Position numbers and translations under genes: made by a program. The notes under the pieces were generated by a model. That model worked only from the letters and a program-made list of their open reading frames with translations, searched no databases and was not told the origin of the DNA. Positions 22,623-29,087 of a DNA stretch of 29,215 nucleotides are shown here, piece after piece (positions within the stretch are counted from its first letter, which is position 1; the number at the start of each line of letters is the position of its first letter). The stretch covers positions 1 to 29,215 of the IMG/VR virus record IMGVR_UViG_3300032213_001083; one strand, 5' to 3'. This stretch comes from a virus.

Positions 22623-22790
22623 ATGAAAAAACAAGAAATGATTGACGCAATTATCCAGGAACATAATGTTCTATGGAATGAGTACATGGAGATGCTTGAG
22701 GCATTTGGAATTAATGATGAGGGAACTCAGAGAGCAGGAACACGAGCTGCAACACTTGGACAATTAATCGATAAACTAGAAATAAGATGA
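22623..22790 (+). CDS. Small helical protein (55 aa)
   Basis: The product starts MKKQEMIDAIIQEHNVLWNE and ends RAATLGQLIDKLEIR. It resembles short helical proteins often first in early operons of Bacteroidota phages ('.LI..I..EHN.LW.EY.E....fGi.de'); function is unknown. It lies directly downstream of a strong promoter and is ATGA-coupled to the next gene. Confidence 0.7.
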   Translation: MKKQEMIDAIIQEHNVLWNEYMEMLEAFGINDEGTQRAGTRAATLGQLIDKLEIR

Positions 22791-22990
22791 AAACACTAAA
22801 CGAAAATCAAAAGGACATCCTTGGCACTGTTGTGGCATTGTCATTATTTTGGCTTGTAATCGGTTATTTGTCGATTAACCAAGCTGACTATTGCCAAACC
22901 AATAAAGTCCCGCAAAACGTAAAAAAACAAACCCAATCGCCAATATTGGAGAAGTATGGGGAATTAATAACTAAACACTCAGCGAAATGA
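22787..22990 (+). CDS. Single-pass membrane protein (67 aa)
   Basis: One hydrophobic segment at about residues 12-29 (LGTVVALSLFWLVIGYLS) is followed by a polar tail (NQADYCQTNKVPQNVKKQTQ). No family is recognised. The start and stop overlap both neighbours by ATGA. Confidence 0.6.
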   Translation: MKTLNENQKDILGTVVALSLFWLVIGYLSINQADYCQTNKVPQNVKKQTQSPILEKYGELITKHSAK

Positions 22991-23337
22991 ATTGGAAAAA
23001 AGAAGTAGAGAGAATTGATTTGGACTTCATGAATGTGGACAATTCCTCAATGGAGGCTCACTACAAAATTGGAGCAATATACTTTCGAATTGATATTGAA
23101 TGGTGGAAAAGCGATTATGATTTTGAAACCGCTCGATATGATATCGACATCGATGTCAAGGGTGGAGTGTGGTGGACCGATGAATTCCCCGATGATAAGG
23201 TAATGGAGTTTGATCCTGGATACAAGGAATGGATGCTCAGAATGATTGAGCACCTAATGGATGAAAGAGATTTCCTAAGTGAATATACTTGGGGGAATGA
23301 TAACGATGAAATTGATTGGGATGAGTATGGTATTTAA
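22987..23337 (+). CDS. Acidic hypothetical protein (116 aa)
   Basis: A strongly acidic protein (MNWKKEVERIDLDFMNVDNS ... GNDNDEIDWDEYGI) with many Trp/Tyr and Asp. Net charge is very negative and could mimic DNA, a feature of several anti-restriction proteins, but no homology supports that. A probable beta-sheet core lies in EAHYKIGAIYFRIDIEWWKS. ATGA-coupled start. Confidence 0.6.
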   Translation: MNWKKEVERIDLDFMNVDNSSMEAHYKIGAIYFRIDIEWWKSDYDFETARYDIDIDVKGGVWWTDEFPDDKVMEFDPGYKEWMLRMIEHLMDERDFLSEYTWGNDNDEIDWDEYGI

Positions 23338-23347
23338 ACTGCAAAGG

Positions 23348-23455
23348 ATGAAAAGGTTTTGGACAACCAAGTCATCACACGAACATATCAGAGGTACATT
23401 CAATGAGGAATTGTATAAGCGAATTTGTGAAATTAAATTTAATCAGACGTTATGA
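23348..23455 (+). CDS. Small hypothetical protein (35 aa)
   Basis: The product is MKRFWTTKSSHEHIRGTFNE followed by ELYKRICEIKFNQTL. No family is recognised. It is supported by ATGA overlap with the next gene and by position in a tightly packed operon. Confidence 0.4.
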   Translation: MKRFWTTKSSHEHIRGTFNEELYKRICEIKFNQTL

Positions 23456-23565
23456 GCTACAAAAGAAAAGAAAACCATGAAGCATCGATGCTTGGAATTT
23501 CATTAAGTTTTGGAATTGCAGCAGTATTAATCATAATAAAATTAGTGTCGCTATGTATAAGCTAA
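23452..23565 (+). CDS. Small membrane protein (37 aa)
   Basis: The product is MSYKRKENHEASMLGISLSF then GIAAVLIIIKLVSLCIS, with a hydrophobic helix at 13-36 and a basic N-terminus. No family is recognised. It overlaps the following gene by 13 bp. Confidence 0.45.
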   Translation: MSYKRKENHEASMLGISLSFGIAAVLIIIKLVSLCIS

Positions 23566-23696
23566 GTTACTGTTCAGGGAAGACAGTCATTCAGTCCTGG
23601 ACATTTCCATCCAAAGCATTGTGCTATTGGAAGAAATCTGAGCTATTGAATCAAGGATTGTGTACAGTTGGAAAATTTAAAGTTGAGCCGATATGA
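23553..23696 (+). CDS. Small hypothetical protein (47 aa)
   Basis: The product starts MYKLSYCSGKTVIQSWTFPS and includes ALCYWKKSELLNQGLCTVGK. Three Cys and a WT-P pattern resemble small phage proteins with a short beta hairpin followed by a helix. Function is unknown. Start overlaps the previous gene; stop is ATGA-coupled to the next. Confidence 0.5.
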   Translation: MYKLSYCSGKTVIQSWTFPSKALCYWKKSELLNQGLCTVGKFKVEPI

Positions 23697-23947
23697 AACC
23701 ATCAACCAAAATACTCGCCATCGTTGGAATACTTCCGGTGATTGGTGACTTCATCGAGGACATGAATGATGAGAAGATATTCACAAAGTCAATAAAACAA
23801 AAGGCGAATATGCTACTCGATGAGATTCGACGAAGTGATAAGAGATTACTCGATGATGCCGGAGAAGAGATATGGAATCAACAAATGGATATACAAATGG
23901 CCTTCAGACAATGGCTACAAAACGCAGAAGATGACAAAGAACGATAA
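23693..23947 (+). CDS. Hypothetical protein (84 aa)
   Basis: The product starts MKPSTKILAIVGILPVIGDF and then is helical and charged (EKIFTKSIKQKANMLLDEIR). The N-terminal hydrophobic stretch is too short to be a sure membrane helix. It precedes the DnaA-IV-like gene with a 17-bp overlap, so it might be part of the replication unit. No family is recognised. Confidence 0.55.
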   Translation: MKPSTKILAIVGILPVIGDFIEDMNDEKIFTKSIKQKANMLLDEIRRSDKRLLDDAGEEIWNQQMDIQMAFRQWLQNAEDDKER

Positions 23948-24335
23948 AATAAAAGCAATTAAATACATCATCCAACGAGATGCATTGGATGTAACGAGTC
24001 GACACCAGGTATTGACAATGAGAAGGAGATACCTAATGGCTGAATTGAGAGCATTGAATCTCCCATTCCATTCCATTGGTGAACTATTCAATCGAGGTCA
24101 TGCAACAGTGATGCATAACATCAAGCAACACAATTGGTCCGTTGAGAGTGGTGATTTATATTACATTACCGTAATTCAAGATGATATCGATGAGCTTCAG
24201 GGAAGTGCTAATGTAAAAAAATTACGATTTTTGAGAGATGATATCCTCAAATGTAGATCATACAATCAGCTCAAATCAATCAAAAGGAGAGTGTTGAGGA
24301 ATGAATATGAGGAGCTCTTGAGCGGTGATGCGTGA
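23931..24335 (+). CDS. DnaA domain IV-like DNA-binding protein (candidate replication initiator)
   Basis: I start at ATG 23931 (MTKNDKIKAIKYIIQRDALD), within the end of the preceding gene. Residues 20-68 match the DNA-binding domain IV of DnaA: DVTSRHQVLTMRRRYLMAEL, then ALNLPFHSIGELFNRGHATV and MHNIKQH. The segment R55-G-H-A-T-V-M-H aligns with the DnaA signature GRDHTTVLHA, and the first helix R..vl...RRrYLMAELR with the R.....a.yL..el region. There is no AAA+ domain. The C-terminal 60 residues are helical. It sits directly before an iteron-rich gap and the primase-helicase, so it may bind the origin. A regulator role is the alternative. Confidence 0.7.
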   Translation: MTKNDKIKAIKYIIQRDALDVTSRHQVLTMRRRYLMAELRALNLPFHSIGELFNRGHATVMHNIKQHNWSVESGDLYYITVIQDDIDELQGSANVKKLRFLRDDILKCRSYNQLKSIKRRVLRNEYEELLSGDA

Positions 24336-24490
24336 CGATATGACGATGCTCTTATATACCTACTCTATACAACAAGTCGTTTTTTAGGAATGGGCATCGA
24401 GTTTTTTTATCGTCACATCGTCACGCTTTTACTCAAAGTTAATACCAATATAGTTTATAGGCGTGACAATAACATTTGAATATCGTCACG
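24330..24490 (+). other. Candidate replication origin: six CGTGACGAT-type iterons
   Basis: Copies of GTGACGAT or its complement occur at 24332-24339, 24341-24347 (TGACGAT), 24409-24416, 24417-24424, 24463-24470 (GTGACAAT) and 24482-24489. The first two and the next two form an inverted pair (24330-24347 and 24409-24426) matching at 17 of 18 positions. The last two form a second inverted pair (CGTGACAATA / TATCGTCACG). The region is noncoding, AT-rich between the copies, and lies between the DnaA-IV-like gene and the primase-helicase. It looks like an initiator-binding array and possible origin, or the operator of the primase unit. Confidence 0.55.
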
Positions 24491-24548
24491 AATTGACATA
24501 TTTGAGTCAAATTATTAGGTCAATAAAACTTTTATATTGAATAATTGT

Positions 24549-24556
24549 TATATTTG
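24549..24556 (+). promoter_or_regulatory. Promoter -7 box TATATTTG upstream of primase
   Basis: Full match to TAnnTTTG. No clear -33 TTG at 17-20 bp is seen, so activation by a bound protein (possibly the DnaA-IV-like one) is plausible. Transcription would start near 24563. Confidence 0.5.
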
Positions 24557-24562
24557 TATGTC

Positions 24563-24656
24563 AAATGCAGGGACAAAAAGGAAATTATTAGAATCCTCTT
24601 GGATTAGTAGTGCTGCATTCACGAACATCCAAGAGGATTTTTCATTTTAAATGCAG
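24563..24656 (+). ncRNA. Hairpin leader / possible attenuator or small RNA
   Basis: A perfect 12-bp stem, AATCCTCTTGGA (24592-24603) with TCCAAGAGGATT (24628-24639), loop of 24 nt, is followed by TTTTTC. If transcription starts at about 24563 this gives an RNA of about 80 nt with a terminator-like 3' end. The loop CTGCATT (24613-24619) is complementary to AATGCAG both upstream (24564-24570) and downstream (24650-24656), allowing two mutually exclusive pseudoknots. The downstream copy is 4 nt before the likely TTG start of primase. It may be an attenuator of primase, a translational switch, or a stand-alone small RNA. Confidence 0.4.
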
Positions 24657-24660
24657 TAAA

Positions 24661-27063
24661 TTGAAAGTATCAGTTTTTAAGAATCTTTTTAGCTCAAAAG
24701 ATACACCGTATGAGCTCACAATTCATGACATATACCAACGCATCAAAGTTGGGAATCCTGAATTGATTTCCAAAATAACAAAAATTAGAAAACTCGAAAA
24801 GAGTGATCCGGAGCATGACCGATTGAAGTCATCATTGAATGCAATTATGTTCAATGGGATATTCTCGGAAAGAAACGACAATTCCTTGGTTGAACATTCC
24901 GGATTATGTGTATTGGATTTTGACCAATATCCAACGAAGGAGGCAATGGATGCAGAGAGAGCTCGATTGATTGATGATAAACACGTCATGATGGTATTCA
25001 CCTCTCCAGGTGGAAATGGATTGAAGGCGGTAATCAGTATTCCAAAATCAGACAAGCTAGAACACAAGAGAAGATTCACCGCATTTGGGAAATACTTCCA
25101 ATCGGACTATTTTGATGTGAAGAATTCAAATGTATCTCGTGTATGTTTTGAATCATACGATCCGAAAATATACTTCAATGAATTTTGTCAAGTATGGGAT
25201 GGAATTGAAACCGATGAGGGATACAATTACACTGAAAGGACTCCAACTTGCGTATTGAATGATGAGGATAAGATTATCTCATTGATTGAACGATTTGACC
25301 ATGGATGTAGATTCGAGGAAGGCAGTCGAAATCACTTTGTTTTCAAGTTGGCTTGTGTCATGTGTGAATATGGCATCGATAAGTCAACCACTGAACAATA
25401 CATATGGACAAAGTATTGTCAAGGAACGAGCTTCAATCATGGTGAGATGGTGACATCCATCAATTCAGCATACAAAAAGGCTACATTCTCAACAAAATAC
25501 TTTGAAGATAAGGATACCTTCCACAAGGTCAAACAAAAACTTAAGTCAGGAATCACTAAGGATGATATCAAGAAACAACTTGGTGTGGCTGACGACATTA
25601 TCGATGATATCAAGGAAGAGATTGCATCCGGTGATGATGTTTTTTGGATGGTGGACTCAAAAAAAGGAATTCAAATTGAGCCAATCAAATATAGTGAGTT
25701 CCTTGTGAAGAGTGGATTCAACAAATACTATCCGGAGAATGCTGAACGACCGACATTTGTGAGGGTAAAGGAGAACAAAGTACGATTGAGCTCAACTGAG
25801 CAAATCAAAGATTATGTTTTGAACTACCTTCTCGATAAGAATGAGGTCAACGTTTGGAACTATTGCTCACGATCACCATATCTCTTCAATGAGAATCACC
25901 TAAACATGATTGACTCGATTGATATCTTCATGCTCCAGGACACAAAGGATTCATCATTCATCCCATTCAAGAATGGAGTGGTGAAAGTATCCAAGAATGA
26001 TGTTAAGGTCATGAGTTATATCGATGTAGATGGATACATTTGGGAGAATCAAATCATTCAACGTGATTTCACACCAATCAAGGACTCAACAAATGACTTT
26101 GAGGATTTCGTGAAAAAGGTATCGGCCAATGATGATGTGAGAATCATGTCACTTGAAACAACCTTGGGATATCTGATTCATTCCTTCAAAGATAAGACCG
26201 ACCAAAAGGCAATCATCTTCAATGACCAAGAGATTGATGACAATCCAAATGGAGGAAGTGGAAAGTCATTGATGTTGGCAGCTCTCGGATACTTCCGAAG
26301 AGTAGTGAAGATTGATGGTAAGGCATTCAATCCTGGAAAGAGTGATTTCGTTTATCAGCGAGTTAACTTGGATTCTCAAATCTTAGCATTCGATGATGTG
26401 AAAAGGAACTTTGATTTTGAGCAACTGTTCTCAATCATATCGGAAGGGATAACAGTCAATCGAAAAAATAAGGATGAGATATTTATCCCATTCGAGAGGT
26501 CGCCAAAGATTGTAATCACAACCAACTATGTAATCAGTGGAGCAGGAAGCTCTCATGACCGGAGAAGGCATGAGCTTGAATTCTTTCAATACTTCCATTC
26601 AAGACGATCACCACTGGATGAGTATGGAAGATTGCTCTTCGATTCATGGAATGATGATGATTGGATTCGCTTTGACAATTACATGATAAAGAATCTTCAA
26701 TCTTTCCTATCCAATGGATTGACCAAATCAATCTCAATCAATGCCGATGCGAAGAGATTCATCCAATCGACATCGAAAGATTTCTATGATTGGACTGAGG
26801 AGGGGAATCTTGCACTCAATGTATTCCATTACAACAGTGGAGTGATGCAACAGTTCACATCCGAATTCAATGGATATAAAGAATTGGAATCAAGGAAGTT
26901 CCTCAAGTGGGTGGCAGAGTATGCCAATGTGAAAGGATATGTGATGAGTAAAGGCAGAAATCACAATGGCAGATATTTTGAATTAAGTATACCAGGTGTA
27001 AAGGTTGAGAAACCAAAGGGAGATATTTGGGATGAGTTAAACGATAAAGCAAAGGAGATATGA
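24661..27063 (+). CDS. Primase-helicase (VirE N-terminal + SF3-type helicase)
   Basis: The likely start is TTG 24661, giving (M)KVSVFKNLFSSKDTPYEL, the usual start of this family; the upstream GTG 24610 lies inside the hairpin. The product is about 800 residues. Residues 1-180 are a VirE/BT4734-like primase-type domain (LCVLDFDQYP, VFTSPGGNGLKAVI). Around 205-275 is a primase C-terminal-like helical domain. At 480-680 is a helicase of the SF3/D5 type: Walker A GGSGKS at 531-536, Walker B with D578-D579 (ILAFDDV), and an arginine-rich sensor region near 630 (SHDRRRHELEF). It would unwind and prime the origin. The host must supply the polymerase. Confidence 0.88.
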   Translation: MKVSVFKNLFSSKDTPYELTIHDIYQRIKVGNPELISKITKIRKLEKSDPEHDRLKSSLNAIMFNGIFSERNDNSLVEHSGLCVLDFDQYPTKEAMDAERARLIDDKHVMMVFTSPGGNGLKAVISIPKSDKLEHKRRFTAFGKYFQSDYFDVKNSNVSRVCFESYDPKIYFNEFCQVWDGIETDEGYNYTERTPTCVLNDEDKIISLIERFDHGCRFEEGSRNHFVFKLACVMCEYGIDKSTTEQYIWTKYCQGTSFNHGEMVTSINSAYKKATFSTKYFEDKDTFHKVKQKLKSGITKDDIKKQLGVADDIIDDIKEEIASGDDVFWMVDSKKGIQIEPIKYSEFLVKSGFNKYYPENAERPTFVRVKENKVRLSSTEQIKDYVLNYLLDKNEVNVWNYCSRSPYLFNENHLNMIDSIDIFMLQDTKDSSFIPFKNGVVKVSKNDVKVMSYIDVDGYIWENQIIQRDFTPIKDSTNDFEDFVKKVSANDDVRIMSLETTLGYLIHSFKDKTDQKAIIFNDQEIDDNPNGGSGKSLMLAALGYFRRVVKIDGKAFNPGKSDFVYQRVNLDSQILAFDDVKRNFDFEQLFSIISEGITVNRKNKDEIFIPFERSPKIVITTNYVISGAGSSHDRRRHELEFFQYFHSRRSPLDEYGRLLFDSWNDDDWIRFDNYMIKNLQSFLSNGLTKSISINADAKRFIQSTSKDFYDWTEEGNLALNVFHYNSGVMQQFTSEFNGYKELESRKFLKWVAEYANVKGYVMSKGRNHNGRYFELSIPGVKVEKPKGDIWDELNDKAKEI

Positions 27064-27239
27064 CAAAGGAATTGGCAAGAGATATTTTACACAATTATCT
27101 TGAGGAAAAATTTGAAAACAAATCAGAGCTTCCAATATGGGATGAAAGAATCACAACTACCTATGAAAATAATGTTTTAGCAACTTGGACATTCAGAGGA
27201 ATAATAAAATTTTTGTACAACTTAGAAGATAAACAATGA
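27060..27239 (+). CDS. Small hypothetical protein (59 aa)
   Basis: The product starts MTKELARDILHNYLEEKFEN and ends GIIKFLYNLEDKQ. It is helical and charged. No family is recognised. It is ATGA-coupled to the primase-helicase and to the next gene, which gives it a place in the replication operon. Confidence 0.55.
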   Translation: MTKELARDILHNYLEEKFENKSELPIWDERITTTYENNVLATWTFRGIIKFLYNLEDKQ

Positions 27240-27694
27240 CCAAAGCAAACAAAGAACGAATCAAGGACCTCGAAAGAGCTCTCACCAGGGCGAAGTATCC
27301 AAAGCTCCCATATGTGGATTCATTCCTCACCAATTGGCAGGATAACTCAGCGAATGCACTCACTAAATCAATCTGCGGATTCCTTGAGATGAGTGGATGT
27401 CAAGCAGAGCGAATCAATACGATGGGAGTGTATCGAAAGAAATACCGCACCGATGGAGTAGAGATGGGAGGACAATGGACCAAAGGAACGGGAACACCAG
27501 GCTCCGCAGATATCTCGGCAACCATTCGAGGTCGTTCAGTCAAGATTGAGGTGAAGTATGGGAAGGATAGGCAATCAGATGCACAAAAAGTATATCAAAA
27601 AATGATTGAAGATGCTGGAGGAGTGTACTATATCTCAAGAACTTTTGATGATTTCATTGAATTTTACGATGAATTTATTGCCAATATAAAATAG
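27236..27694 (+). CDS. PD-(D/E)xK nuclease (VRR-NUC-like)
   Basis: The 152-residue protein has GTGTPGSADISATIRGRSVK followed by IEVKYGKDRQSDAQKVYQK. This gives catalytic D92, E105 and K107 of the PD-(D/E)xK fold; the glutamine in RQSDAQ lies where VRR-NUC enzymes have a conserved Q. Small phage VRR-NUC proteins act as Holliday-junction or branched-DNA nucleases. The family fits a role in recombination-dependent replication with the ERF and exonuclease that follow. Residues 1-75 are a helical N-terminal extension. Confidence 0.82.
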   Translation: MTKANKERIKDLERALTRAKYPKLPYVDSFLTNWQDNSANALTKSICGFLEMSGCQAERINTMGVYRKKYRTDGVEMGGQWTKGTGTPGSADISATIRGRSVKIEVKYGKDRQSDAQKVYQKMIEDAGGVYYISRTFDDFIEFYDEFIANIK

Positions 27695-27707
27695 TTTATT
27701 ATCTTTA
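27678..27707 (+). promoter_or_regulatory. Promoter TTG-N19-TATCTTTA before ERF gene
   Basis: TTG (27678-27680) is followed after 19 bp by TATCTTTA (27700-27707), one mismatch to TAnnTTTG. Transcription would start at about 27714, 15 nt before ATG 27729. It lies across the end of the nuclease gene. Confidence 0.6.
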
Positions 27708-27728
27708 TTGAAAATTAACACGCTAATT

Positions 27729-28250
27729 ATGGAAAAGAACACAAAAACAGTCGCAACACTGTACCAAAAGTTGCATCTTGCTAAGCAGCAGATTGGAAAG
27801 GTAGCAAAGAATGCTACGAATCCACATTTCAAAAAGTCATATGCCGACATCAATGCACTGCTCACCGCAGTCGAGCCAATCTTATTGGAGAATGGATTGA
27901 TTTTGCTTCAGCCAATCATTGGGAATGATGTGGTAACGAGAATCATTGATATCGATTCAGGTGAAATGGTTGAATCATTCATGACTTTGCCGATTATTAC
28001 TGATCCACAAAAGGTACTCAGTGCAGTGACTTACTTCCGAAGAGGAACATTGCAATCACTTCTATCCCTTCAAGCAGTGGATGATGATGGAAAGGCAGCA
28101 TCGATTGCAGTCGCACCGGTTAAACCTGCTCTTGACAATGCGAGATTCGAATCAGCAGTGGCATCCATTCAAGCAGGAAAGTACACGAAAGAGCAATTGA
28201 TTGAGAAATGGTCATTGACTGAAGTACAACTTAAAGCTCTTGAATTATGA
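27729..28250 (+). CDS. ERF family ssDNA-annealing protein
   Basis: I start at ATG 27729 (MEKNTKTVATLYQKLHLAKQ), behind the promoter, because a longer form from 27708 would begin before the -7 box's transcript. Residues 22-100 match the ERF superfamily: NPHFKKSYADINALLTAVEP, NGLILLQP and VLSAVTYFRRGTLQSLLSL. These proteins anneal complementary single strands in recombination and repair. At about 173 residues it has a short C-terminal helical domain. It is ATGA-coupled to an exonuclease, forming a two-gene recombination unit. Confidence 0.85.
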   Translation: MEKNTKTVATLYQKLHLAKQQIGKVAKNATNPHFKKSYADINALLTAVEPILLENGLILLQPIIGNDVVTRIIDIDSGEMVESFMTLPIITDPQKVLSAVTYFRRGTLQSLLSLQAVDDDGKAASIAVAPVKPALDNARFESAVASIQAGKYTKEQLIEKWSLTEVQLKALEL

Positions 28251-28864
28251 AGTGGCATCCATCCTCCATCGGCAAATTGATGACTAATGGCCGAGGCAAG
28301 AATGAAATGGGAGCAACCGCGAAGAGTTACATCAAGCAAGTTGCTAAGGAAAACTTCTACGGTTATCGAAGTGAAATCAATTCCAAGTATATCCAAAAGG
28401 GATTGATGCAAGAGCAGGACTCAATTGACCTGCTCAATACTGTGAGATTCGAAGGATATATCAAGAACACTGTGCGAATGGTTGATGAGCTGATGACCGG
28501 TGAATGTGACATCATCACAAACGATTCAATCATCGACATCAAAACATCCTGGTCATTGGATACTTTTCCGGTAATGGCAGAGGATGGATACGATACAATC
28601 TATGAATGGCAATTGAGAGCTTACATGAGATTGTACGACCGACCTAAGGCAGAATTAATCTATTGCATGGTAACTACATCCAACGAGCTACTGAACGAGT
28701 GGGAGAACTTAGATATTCACCGAGTTGACCATATCGCACCGGAGAAGAGAATCACCGTACTTTCGTTTGATCGTGATGAGGCGAAGGAGCAGGAGATGGT
28801 TGAGAGATTGGAATTGTGTACTGAGTATTATAATGAGTATTATAAATTATTGGAAGCGAAATGA
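28247..28864 (+). CDS. YqaJ/RecB-like exonuclease partner of ERF
   Basis: The 205-residue protein begins MKWHPSSIGKLMTNGRGKNE, a signature seen in phage exonucleases of the PD-(D/E)xK class. Catalytic residues are probably D88 (GECDII), D97 and K99 (IIDIKTSW), with Q122 in YEWQLRAYM, a conserved motif of YqaJ/RecB-type nucleases. It would resect DNA ends to make ssDNA for ERF. It is directly coupled to the ERF gene and followed by a small gene with 4-bp overlap. Confidence 0.82.
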   Translation: MKWHPSSIGKLMTNGRGKNEMGATAKSYIKQVAKENFYGYRSEINSKYIQKGLMQEQDSIDLLNTVRFEGYIKNTVRMVDELMTGECDIITNDSIIDIKTSWSLDTFPVMAEDGYDTIYEWQLRAYMRLYDRPKAELIYCMVTTSNELLNEWENLDIHRVDHIAPEKRITVLSFDRDEAKEQEMVERLELCTEYYNEYYKLLEAK

Positions 28865-29028
28865 AAATAACAATCGAACAATACGAGCACACGGTGACAC
28901 ACGAAGTACCTCACAACGATGTTGACCTTGATGAAGCATTAAGAATGGTCGAAGGACTTTTGAGAGCAATTGGCTATGTATTCAGCGGAAACCTTCAAAT
29001 ATTAGATGAACAAATCAATCAAGAATAA
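28861..29028 (+). CDS. Small hypothetical protein (55 aa)
   Basis: The product starts MKITIEQYEHTVTHEVPHND and ends GNLQILDEQINQE. It resembles small proteins with 'y.hTv.hE.p.ddvdldEa...v.gLLra.Gy', common beside recombination genes in Bacteroidota phages. The function is unknown. It is ATGA-coupled to the exonuclease. Confidence 0.7.
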   Translation: MKITIEQYEHTVTHEVPHNDVDLDEALRMVEGLLRAIGYVFSGNLQILDEQINQE

Positions 29029-29060
29029 GTCCCAATTTTTACCACATAAATTAAATAGAA

Positions 29061-29087
29061 ATGATAACTAAACAACAAGAACAATGA
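29061..29087 (+). CDS. Mini-ORF MITKQQEQ, second copy
   Basis: Identical to the eight-codon ORF at 805-831, ending in TGA that overlaps the ATG of the next gene. See the finding on the coupling cassette. Confidence 0.4.
   Translation: MITKQQEQ

Noticed and set aside
24344-24407. Terminator formed by CGATGC and GCATCG before the T7 run
   Set aside because: The loop would be about 44 nt; the bases are better explained by the iteron repeats, though weak termination is possible.
24558-24650. 30-codon ORF starting ATG 24558 through the hairpin
   Set aside because: The ATG lies between the -7 box and the expected transcription start, so it would not be in the transcript, and its codons are imposed by the perfect stem.
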